Below, piece after piece: positions 1 through 5,179 of a DNA stretch of 5,251 bases (position 1 is its first letter; every line of letters starts with the position of its first letter). The DNA comes from Verrucomicrobiota bacterium. GTDB lineage: Bacteria; Verrucomicrobiota; Verrucomicrobiia; Limisphaerales; JAEYXS01. A program made the translations under genes and the position numbers. Where the stretch lies: NCBI GenBank assembly GCA_021156225.1, contig JAJNBN010000308.1, positions 1 through 5,251 on the forward strand, read 5' to 3'. The notes beneath the pieces were generated by a model that saw nothing but the letters and a program-made list of their open reading frames with translations, made no database searches and was not told the origin of the DNA.

Positions 1-1
1 G

Positions 2-64
2 TTGCTGTATTCACAGTTTTTCCCACTGGAGAATGTGTGGTGGAAGCTGCGGCGGGAATTGTGA
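2..64 (+). CDS. C-terminal tail of an unidentified upstream gene (partial)
   Basis: The 5' end of the window can be read in frame 2 as 20 codons ending at a TGA at 62-64, giving a peptide that closes with ENVWWKLRREL. This frame is preferred over frame 1, which stays open to a TAA at 67-69, because 14 of its 20 codons end in G or C, as in the neighbouring genes, against about 7 of 22 in frame 1. The peptide is rich in aromatic and basic residues. Its family cannot be recognised from so little sequence. It stops 24 nt before the next plus-strand gene, close enough to share a transcript. The frame choice is an inference and could be wrong. Confidence 0.4.
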   Translation: MLYSQFFPLENVWWKLRREL

Positions 65-88
65 ATTAAGCGTGTAGATGAAGAAACG

Positions 89-1162
89 ATGAGAACAAGT
101 GCACTAGTGATGATGTTGCTGTCGTGGATCGGTTTCAACGATCTGCTGAGGGCAGCGGAAGTGGTTCGTGTGGCCCCTTATCCGGCGAGTGCGGTGTTTC
201 AATCGATTGAGTGGGCGCCGACGAACACCATCGTGATCAAAGCGAAGGATGGAGACAACTGGCCGGTGACGTGGGCGGCGGATGATGCGCTCTACACGAC
301 GTGGGGTGACGGAACGGGGTTCGTCCCGAAGGTAAAAGAGAAGTTGAGTTGTGGATTTGCGCGTGTCACCGGCGGACCGGAGAATTTTCAAGGGTTGAAC
401 ATCCGTTCCGATGCCGAGCAACTGGGGCAGGGGCGGGCGGGGTTGAAGGGGTGGGGTATGTTGTCCGTGGAAGGTGTGCTGTATCTGTGGTTCGGTCATG
501 CGGACAAGAAGGGCGGCGAGGCGCGGTTGGCTTGGTCCAAGGATAATGCGAAGACATGGACATTTGCGGATTGGAAATTTCCCGAGTTCGGGCTGATCGG
601 TTTTGTGAATTACGGAAAGGATTATCAGAGAGCGCGTGATGAATTTGTGTATGCTTATTCACATGATGGTCCGAAGGCGGATACTCCGGCGGACCGGTTC
701 ATCCTGATGCGCGTGCCAAAGGGGAAGCTCACGGAGAAGAGCGCGTGGGAGTTCTATGAGAAACTGGGGACGGATGGGAAGCCGTTGTGGACACGCGACA
801 TGGCGAAACGGGGTGGGATATTTCAGCATCGTGATGGGTGTTTGCGTTCGGCGATGACTTACAACGCGGGATTGAAGCGTTATCTGTGGTGGCAGCAGAT
901 TCCACAGCCAGTAGGGGCTACGAATGACCGGGGCGATACGCGGTTCACGGGCGGGTTCGGCATCTACGAGGCACCGGAGCCATGGGGGCCGTGGACCACG
1001 GCGTATTTCACTAACGCATGGGATTTCGGGCCGGGAGAGCATGCGGACTTTCCGTCAAAGTGGATGAGCGGGGATGGTAAAACGATGTATCTAGTGTTCT
1101 CAGGGGCGGATGCGTTCTGCGTGCGGAAGGCCACAGTGAAGGTGAAGGAAGGCGGGAAATGA
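89..1162 (+). CDS. Secreted DUF4185-like / sialidase-fold beta-propeller protein
   Basis: This 357-residue protein is predicted to be exported: R2 is followed by a hydrophobic stretch at about residues 4-16, with likely cleavage near A22-A23. The rest looks like a five-bladed propeller of the sialidase / GH43-like type. Visible signatures are DNWPVTWAADDALYTTWGDG (56-75), a degenerate Asp-box SKDNAKTW (150-157, consensus SxDxGxTW with Gly replaced by Ala), YEAPEPWGPW (293-302), and the terminal blade FPSKWMSGDGKTMYLVFSGA (321-340). I recognise this pattern from planctomycete and verrucomicrobial proteins annotated as DUF4185 or putative glycosyl hydrolases. The substrate is unknown, but a role in binding or cleaving polysaccharide outside the cytoplasm is a reasonable inference. 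ATG 89 is the start that gives a proper signal peptide; no strong Shine-Dalgarno precedes it. The esterase gene follows 54 nt downstream, so the two probably form one operon. Confidence 0.9.
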   Translation: MRTSALVMMLLSWIGFNDLLRAAEVVRVAPYPASAVFQSIEWAPTNTIVIKAKDGDNWPVTWAADDALYTTWGDGTGFVPKVKEKLSCGFARVTGGPENFQGLNIRSDAEQLGQGRAGLKGWGMLSVEGVLYLWFGHADKKGGEARLAWSKDNAKTWTFADWKFPEFGLIGFVNYGKDYQRARDEFVYAYSHDGPKADTPADRFILMRVPKGKLTEKSAWEFYEKLGTDGKPLWTRDMAKRGGIFQHRDGCLRSAMTYNAGLKRYLWWQQIPQPVGATNDRGDTRFTGGFGIYEAPEPWGPWTTAYFTNAWDFGPGEHADFPSKWMSGDGKTMYLVFSGADAFCVRKATVKVKEGGK

Positions 1163-1216
1163 AAGACGCAATTGCGGTTGCATGAGCAGAGTTGAATGGC
1201 GATGATTTTTATAAGC

Positions 1217-2098
1217 ATGAATCACTTGAAACAAATTTTGTTGGCGACGGTTTGCCTGTTTGGAGCGTGGAGCGTGACGGCGGCGGACAAGCCGAAGCTC
1301 TCGCCGTATCATGAGGTGCAGGCAGGCGTGCCGACGGGAACCGTCACGAAGTACACGAACCTTGTCTCACAGATTTTCACCAACACCACGCGTGATTGGT
1401 GGGTGTATGTGCCAGCGCAATACAAAAAGGAGAAACCGGCGTGTGTGATGGTGTTCCAGGATGGGCACGATTATGTGAACCTGAAGGGCAACTGGCGTGT
1501 GCCGACGGTGTTCGACAATCTCATCGCGAAGGGTGAGATGCCGGTGACCATCGCGATCTTCATCAATCCCGGTCACAACGGCAGCTACAAGCCGGAGAAT
1601 GCGTGGCGCGTGAGCAATCGCAGTTTCGAGTATGATTCGCTGGGCGACCGCTATGCGCGGTTCCTCGTGGAGGAGATTCTGCCGGAAGTGAAGAAGCAGG
1701 GTTATAACATCACGGACGATCCGGAAGGCCGGGCAATCTCTGGCGCGAGCTCGGGTGGCATATGCTCGTTCACGGTGGCATGGGAGCGGCCGGACCAGTT
1801 TCGTAAGGTGCTGAGCACCATCGGCAGCTTCGTGGATCTGCGAGGCGGGCATGTGTATCCGTATCTGATCCGCAAGACGGAGAAGAAACCGATCCGTGTT
1901 TATCTGCAGGATGGTAAGAATGACCTGGACAACCCGTTCGGAAACTGGCCGCTGGCGAACCAGATGATGGCCTCTTCACTGAAGTACATGAAGTACGACT
2001 ACCGCTTCGATTTCACGGAAGGCGAGCATAACAGCAATGCGGCGGGGCCGTTGCTGCCCGAGGCGCTGAAGTGGTTGTGGCAAGGCTATCAGAAGTAG
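1217..2098 (+). CDS. Secreted enterochelin-esterase-like alpha/beta hydrolase
   Basis: This is an esterase D / PF00756-type hydrolase. Residues are numbered from an in-frame upstream ATG at 1196 (300 aa). The nucleophile elbow is GASSG with Ser185, inside ISGASSGGIC and followed by VAWERPDQF. The acid is probably Asp243 in LQDGKNDLDN, and the base is His278 in EGEHNSN, so a full triad can be seen. FGNWPLANQMMA (248-259) and the terminal LKWLWQ are also typical of the PVC subgroup. The start is placed at 1217 (Met8) because it leaves a short n-region (NHLK), a hydrophobic core (ILLATVCLFGAWSV) and cleavage near TAA-D. The 1196 start would prefix seven extra residues, and neither site has a convincing ribosome binding site. 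Despite the family name, a siderophore role is unlikely here. Next to a propeller protein, acyl-ester removal from a carbohydrate is more probable. Transcription probably ends at the hairpin starting at 2117. Confidence 0.94.
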   Translation: MNHLKQILLATVCLFGAWSVTAADKPKLSPYHEVQAGVPTGTVTKYTNLVSQIFTNTTRDWWVYVPAQYKKEKPACVMVFQDGHDYVNLKGNWRVPTVFDNLIAKGEMPVTIAIFINPGHNGSYKPENAWRVSNRSFEYDSLGDRYARFLVEEILPEVKKQGYNITDDPEGRAISGASSGGICSFTVAWERPDQFRKVLSTIGSFVDLRGGHVYPYLIRKTEKKPIRVYLQDGKNDLDNPFGNWPLANQMMASSLKYMKYDYRFDFTEGEHNSNAAGPLLPEALKWLWQGYQK

Positions 2099-2116
2099 TC
2101 GCGGTGCTTTTCACGA

Positions 2117-2174
2117 CTGACGGATGACCGCCGTTCCATCAATCACGGGCGACGTCATCTGTCAGTTCGTTTTT
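2117..2174 (+). terminator. Rho-independent terminator of the propeller-esterase unit
   Basis: The arms CTGACGGATGAC (2117-2128) and GTCATCTGTCAG (2154-2165) pair over 12 positions with one G-U. The stem continues inward as CGCCGT (2129-2134) against ACGGGCG (2145-2151) with one bulged G and a small AC bulge, closing a 10-nt loop at 2135-2144. TTCGTTTTT follows directly at 2166-2174. The esterase stop lies 18 nt upstream. On the minus strand the hairpin is not followed by a T-run, so it looks one-directional. It overlaps the last codons and stop of the convergent TPM gene. Confidence 0.72.
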
Positions 2175-2573
2175 ATCCCCCGGCTTGCGTGGGAAATGGC
2201 GACGCAGGAGTTCGCCGGCTTTCTGAACGCCGGTAACGATTCCTTTGGTGAAGTCACCTTGACGAAAGTCCGTTGAGATGGAGGCGGTCACTTCCTCCCA
2301 GAAGCTCTGCCCGCATTTGGCATGAATGCCTTCATCGCCGATCAATGCGAACTTTTGTGATTCGGGCGCGATGAAGAGAAGGATGCCGTTGCGATCAGCG
2401 GTCTTCTCCATGCCGAGGCGGTGAAACTCCGCTTTCGCCTGCTTGAGCGCGTCTTCGGTTTTCTTTTGGCTCACGAAAACGCGAATCTCAGCCGAGGTGC
2501 CCTCCTCGGCCTTCGTGATGGCGGCGACGATCTGGGCATGGTCGAGAACGTGATCAAATTCTTTGGTCTTCAT
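2139..2573 (-). CDS. Small soluble TPM-domain protein (third gene of LemA operon)
   Basis: This 144-residue protein is of the TPM type (PF04536, the TPM_phosphatase / Psb32-TLP18.3 family; COG3762-like). The N-terminal helix is followed by TSAEIRVFVS (26-35), then RNGILLFIAP (61-70), GDEGIHAKCGQSFWEEV (79-95) and the FRQGDFTKGI element (103-112). It has no signal peptide and no membrane segment, so it probably stays in the cytoplasm, perhaps at the membrane face, whereas its operon partner is exported. The C-terminus (RRHFPRKPGDKNELTDDVARD region) is charged and partly encoded by the terminator stem of the convergent unit. ATG 2573 begins 3 nt after the stop of the preceding gene, and a GGGAG sequence in the end of that gene lies about 10 nt upstream. 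Its biochemical activity is not known. The phosphatase label comes from one plant homologue and should not be transferred. Confidence 0.92.
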   Translation of the reverse strand: MKTKEFDHVLDHAQIVAAITKAEEGTSAEIRVFVSQKKTEDALKQAKAEFHRLGMEKTADRNGILLFIAPESQKFALIGDEGIHAKCGQSFWEEVTASISTDFRQGDFTKGIVTGVQKAGELLRRHFPRKPGDKNELTDDVARD

Positions 2574-2576
2574 AGT

Positions 2577-3347
2577 TTACCAGCTCCCGCTTGAGCCACC
2601 ACCGCCGGAGCTGCCGCCTCCGCCGGAGAAACCACCTCCGCCTCGCGACGAACTTCCTCCACCCCATGAACCACCAGAATTGCCCCAGCCCGGTCCGGAT
2701 GAAATTATCCAGCCGCCACGTCGATAACCACGGCGGGAGTAAACGGTACCGCGTCCGCCGATAAGCTTTAAGAGGAAGAAAATGAAAACAAAAATGACGA
2801 TGATAGGTACTATGCTCTGGCCTTGAGAGCCTCGCGGGCGCTCATTCACGGTCACGCCCGTGCCCTTATATTCTCCCTTGGTCGCTGCGATTATGGCGTT
2901 TATACCTGCCGCCAAGCCACCTTCATAGCTGCCTGCTTTGAAATGAGGTGTGATCTCATTGTCGATGATCCGGCGGCATAAAGCATCCGGCAAAGCGCCT
3001 TCCAAACCGTAGCCCACATGGATGCGCAGCTTGCGGTCTTGCACGAACACCGCCAGCAAGACGCCATTGTTCTTCTCTTTTTGGCCAATGCCCCACGCCG
3101 TGAACATTTTCTGGCTGTAATCTTCGATGGCGCTTCCCGGGGGCAGATTGGGGAAAACTACGACCACAATCTGGGAGGATGAAGCCCGCTCGAACTCCAC
3201 CAGTTGATTGTTCAGTTCGGTCGCTTTCCCGGAGCTGACAACATTGGCGTAGTCGTTGAAATATTTGGCCGGCTTGGGCGGAATCTCTCCGCCCAAAGCC
3301 AGGCTGATACAGCCCAACCACAGGCACAGGATGGCAAAAGTTCTCAC
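2577..3347 (-). CDS. Exported TPM-domain protein, YgcG-like, with C-terminal membrane anchor and Gly-rich tail
   Basis: This 256-residue protein has a signal peptide at residues 1-20 (hydrophobic FAILCLWLGCISLALGG). A TPM domain spans about 28-160: YFNDYANVVS (29-38), WGIGQKEKNNGVLLAV (85-100), VGYGLEGALPD (111-121). A transmembrane helix lies at about 178-197 (IVPIIVIFVFIFFLLKLIGG), followed by basic RRGYRR and then a Gly/Ser/Trp-rich tail from 211 to the final Trp256. The TPM domain should face the periplasm, with the tail on the cytoplasmic side if the anchor spans once. The start is GTG at 3347, needed to include the signal peptide. It lies 3 nt after the lemA-like stop with no clear Shine-Dalgarno, which suggests translational coupling. 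The LemA neighbour and the tail (SGGGGSSGGGGSSGSW type) are the usual hallmarks of YgcG-like proteins. The function is unresolved; a role in envelope or membrane homeostasis is inferred from the family's habitual LemA linkage. Confidence 0.95.
   Translation of the reverse strand: MRTFAILCLWLGCISLALGGEIPPKPAKYFNDYANVVSSGKATELNNQLVEFERASSSQIVVVVFPNLPPGSAIEDYSQKMFTAWGIGQKEKNNGVLLAVFVQDRKLRIHVGYGLEGALPDALCRRIIDNEITPHFKAGSYEGGLAAGINAIIAATKGEYKGTGVTVNERPRGSQGQSIVPIIVIFVFIFFLLKLIGGRGTVYSRRGYRRGGWIISSGPGWGNSGGSWGGGSSSRGGGGFSGGGGSSGGGGSSGSW
2580..2717 (-). repeat. Low-complexity Gly/Ser/Trp-coding tract at the end of the TPM gene
   Basis: These bases encode residues 211-256 of the exported TPM protein, which are dominated by Gly and Ser with interspersed Trp. 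The DNA includes a repeated CCGCCGGAG unit (plus-strand sense) around 2603-2630. Tails of this type are common in TPM/YgcG-like proteins, so this is a family trait rather than an inserted repeat. Such tracts are prone to slippage and length variation. Confidence 0.6.
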
Positions 3348-3350
3348 GGA

Positions 3351-3968
3351 TTACTTGGCCGGCGATTTCTTGAAATCAAACTCCACCTTGGGAGCGGCTT
3401 CCGCCCCGGTGACGGCGGTGAAATAGGGTTTCTCCTTGAAGCCAAAGAATCCGGCGTAGAAAACCGCAGGAAAGGATTTGATGGCCGTGTTGTAGGATTG
3501 CACGGAATTGTTGAAGGTGTTTCGTTCCACGGCGATACGATTCTCCGTGCCCTCCAGCTGCACCTGGAGATCACGGAAACCGGCGGTGGCCTTGAGCTCG
3601 GGATAACGCTCGGCCACGACCAGCAACCGGGAGAGTGCCGACGATAACTGCGTCTGGCTTTTCTCGAACTCGGCCAGCTTGGCACTGTCCGCCGGAGCGG
3701 TATTGGAGATTTGGACTTTGCCGACCGAGGCGCGGGCCTCAGTCACCTCCGTAAGCGTGGATTTCTCGAAGTCCGCTGCGCCTGAAACGGTAGCGACCAG
3801 GTTGGGGATCAAGTCAAAGCGCCGTTGATAGACGTTCTGCACTTGCGCCCATTGCTTGTCCACTCCCTGAGAAAGACTGACGAGGCGGTTGTAGCTGCCG
3901 CCTGCAATCATCACGAGGATGATGATCAGGCCGATGATGACTCCGAGACCAATCAGTAGTTTTTTCAT
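3351..3968 (-). CDS. lemA: LemA family protein
   Basis: This 205-residue protein is a full-length, typical LemA (PF04011). MKK and a single hydrophobic segment (residues 4-23) precede a long helical cytoplasmic or periplasmic domain. Diagnostic motifs are YNRLVSLSQGVDKQWAQVQN (26-45), YQRRFDLIPNLV (47-58), ENRIAVERNTFNNSVQSYN (142-160) and the end signature FFGFKEKPYF (174-183). The fold is a bundle of long antiparallel helices; the biochemical role is undefined. It is first in a three-gene operon with two TPM-domain proteins, the arrangement usually seen for this family. ATG 3968 is preceded by AAAGAGAAG, whose AGAG core lies about 7-10 nt upstream and is an adequate ribosome binding site. 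A possible weak promoter reads TTGCCC (4015-4020, minus strand), a 17-nt spacer, then TACTGC (3992-3997). Confidence 0.97.
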   Translation of the reverse strand: MKKLLIGLGVIIGLIIILVMIAGGSYNRLVSLSQGVDKQWAQVQNVYQRRFDLIPNLVATVSGAADFEKSTLTEVTEARASVGKVQISNTAPADSAKLAEFEKSQTQLSSALSRLLVVAERYPELKATAGFRDLQVQLEGTENRIAVERNTFNNSVQSYNTAIKSFPAVFYAGFFGFKEKPYFTAVTGAEAAPKVEFDFKKSPAK

Positions 3969-4173
3969 GTATCTTCTCTTTGCCGAGATCAGCAGTAAAC
4001 CTTAGTGCAGGATCGGGCAATTACAATGGGAGACCAAACTCGTAAGCGCTGGAGCCGGTGCAAGTTGGAGTTGTCACCGCAGGAGCAAACTGGCATCAAG
4101 GCGGTGTTCAACCGCTGCCAGCAGATGGAAATCTGCCTTGGCGGGTTGGGAAGAATTTTAAAAGACCATTGCC
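3969..4173. other. Divergent intergenic region between lemA operon and SMP-30 gene
   Basis: This 205-nt region must hold the promoters of both divergent units. For lemA only a weak candidate pair is visible (minus-strand TTGCCC at 4015-4020 and TACTGC at 3992-3997, 17-nt spacing). For the plus-strand gene no convincing -35/-10 pair was found, and ATG 4174 has no close Shine-Dalgarno; a GGGAAG at 4148-4153 is too far away. The region contains two adjacent hairpins (4101-4142). Positions 4026 to about 4140 show a coding-like third-position GC bias in the frame of a plus-strand ORF that runs on into the SMP-30 gene. No RNA gene was recognised. Confidence 0.5.
4101..4142 (+). promoter_or_regulatory. 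Tandem hairpins in the probable leader of the SMP-30 gene
   Basis: The first hairpin is GCGGT (4101-4105), a 5-nt loop and ACCGC (4111-4115). The second, one base later, is GCAGAT (4121-4126), a GGAA tetraloop and ATCTGC (4131-4136). It extends by GCCA (4117-4120) pairing with TGGC (4139-4142) across a two-base CT bulge. The second stem is thus about 10 bp and ends 31 nt before ATG 4174. No T-run follows, so a terminator is unlikely. A role in mRNA stability or translation control is possible, and so is chance. No known riboswitch consensus was recognised. Confidence 0.3.
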
Positions 4174-5160
4174 ATGAAGTCATTTGTTTCCGGTGTCCTG
4201 TGCTCCATAGCGATTTTTTCCACGGCGTCCCTCCCGGCCCAGGATCTGGGCGGCGACATGACGTTGCATCGTCTGGTTCTGCCGGACACGAAGTGGGAAG
4301 TGGTGGCTGAGGGCTTAGGTTTTGCGGATGCGCCGATGTCGGATGACAAGGGTAACTTTTACTTCTGCGATATGCGCAGCACACCGCCAGTGATCTGGAA
4401 GGTGGCACCAGATGGAAAGAAGTCCAAAGTGATCGAAGGCATCCCTGTGAGTGGGATGAAGTTTGGACCGGATGGACGGCTTTATGCCGGAGCGGGAGTG
4501 GGCAAGGACAAACATCTTTCCGCCTTCGAACTGCCCAGCGGCAAGGAGACGCTGCTGGCGAAGGATGTGCAACCCAATGATCTCGTGGTGACGCACAAGG
4601 GCTACATCTATTTCACAGAGTCGGGCAAGAAGCAGGTGATGTTCGTGAACGCGAAGACGGGGGAGATGAAGGTGGTGGATTCAGGTGTGCTCACCTCGCC
4701 GAATGGTATAGCCCTCTCGCCGGATCAGCGGACGCTGGCGGTATCGGATTCACGTGGTAAGTATGTGTGGACATACAGCATCGAGCCAGACGGCAAGCTG
4801 ACGCCCGGGGTGCCGTATATGACGATGCGCACGGAGGTGGACCAGAATGCGAAGAGCCAGGATGGGCGAACGCCGGTTTACAAGGTGGCGAGCGGTGGTG
4901 ATGGGATGAGCTCGGACTTGTATGGGCGCTTTTATGTGTCCTCAGCGTTGGGCGTGCAGGTGTTTGATCCCACGGGTCGTGAATGCGGTCTGCTGCCGAA
5001 ACCGTATGAAAAAGGCATGACGAGCGTGCATATCGGCGGACCGGGCGGGGAATACATTTATGTGACGCAGGCGGACAAGGTGTTGCGGCGCAAGGCGAAC
5101 GTGAAGGCGTTCTATCCGTGGCTCGGACCAGTGGAGGCGATTCCCTTGCCGGTGAAGTGA
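4174..5160 (+). CDS. Secreted SMP-30/gluconolactonase/LRE family protein
   Basis: This 328-residue six-bladed beta-propeller (PF08450 type) has a clear signal peptide: MKSF, a hydrophobic core (about 5-19) and cleavage near LPAQ-D (20-24). The family hydrolyses sugar lactones such as gluconolactone, using one divalent metal held by Glu, Asn and Asp. By motif comparison the ligands and active-site residues here are Asn135 in QPNDLVV, Asn177 in SPNGIALSPDQ and Asp243 in GGDGMSSDLYGRFYVSS. The first ligand, normally Glu in an 'EGP' motif, falls at Asp52 in FADAPMSDDKGNFYFCD, a conservative but notable change. The C-terminal HIGGPGGEYIYVTQADKVLR (286-305) matches the usual last blade. Its location should be periplasmic or extracellular. 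With the esterase and propeller genes nearby, lactone or ester hydrolysis during carbohydrate use is plausible, but the true substrate cannot be read from sequence. The ATG is chosen for the signal peptide; the ribosome binding site is weak. Confidence 0.94.
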   Translation: MKSFVSGVLCSIAIFSTASLPAQDLGGDMTLHRLVLPDTKWEVVAEGLGFADAPMSDDKGNFYFCDMRSTPPVIWKVAPDGKKSKVIEGIPVSGMKFGPDGRLYAGAGVGKDKHLSAFELPSGKETLLAKDVQPNDLVVTHKGYIYFTESGKKQVMFVNAKTGEMKVVDSGVLTSPNGIALSPDQRTLAVSDSRGKYVWTYSIEPDGKLTPGVPYMTMRTEVDQNAKSQDGRTPVYKVASGGDGMSSDLYGRFYVSSALGVQVFDPTGRECGLLPKPYEKGMTSVHIGGPGGEYIYVTQADKVLRRKANVKAFYPWLGPVEAIPLPVK

Positions 5161-5166
5161 TTTTTC

Positions 5167-5172
5167 AAGAGG
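5167..5172 (+). promoter_or_regulatory. Strong ribosome binding site for the gene at 5180
   Basis: AAGAGG lies 7 nt before the ATG at 5180. It is the best Shine-Dalgarno match in the window, where most other starts lack one. It supports the start of the truncated last gene and suggests efficient translation. Confidence 0.6.
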
Positions 5173-5179
5173 CGTAAAC

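Noticed and set aside
1..69. Frame 1 reading of the left edge (22 codons to a TAA at 67-69) as the upstream gene's end
   Set aside because: Only about 7 of 22 codons end in G or C, unlike the rest of the window. The frame 2 reading ending at 64 fits better, though this is not certain.
659..1042. 127-codon open frame on the minus strand opposite the propeller gene
   Set aside because: It is a shadow frame rich in Arg and Pro, with no signal, domain or ribosome binding site.
1367..1852. 161-codon open frame on the minus strand opposite the esterase
   Set aside because: It lies entirely inside a gene with a clear catalytic triad. Its translation is Arg/His-rich and looks like the antisense reading of GC-biased codons, with no recognisable motif.
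2578..2660. Short repeats of CCGCCGGAG type as a possible tandem repeat array or mobile-element scar
   Set aside because: They are explained by codons for a Gly/Ser tail typical of TPM/YgcG-like proteins. There are no flanking direct or inverted repeats.
3204..3647. 147-codon open frame on the plus strand across the LemA/TPM junction
   Set aside because: It runs antisense to two genes with unmistakable family motifs. Its composition is explained by the codon bias of the real genes, and no domain is visible.
3992..4020. Sigma-70-like promoter for the lemA operon (TTGCCC - 17 nt - TACTGC on the minus strand)
   Set aside because: Spacing is right but both hexamers are poor matches, and such weak pairs occur often by chance. 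It is mentioned under the intergenic region but not listed as a promoter.
4174..4310. Continuation of the plus-strand ORF from 4005 inside the SMP-30 gene as a real overlapping gene
   Set aside because: The overlap covers the SMP-30 signal peptide, the coding-like bias is lost before 4174, and the translated tail is low-complexity Gly/Ser/Pro. Only the upstream part is worth noting.
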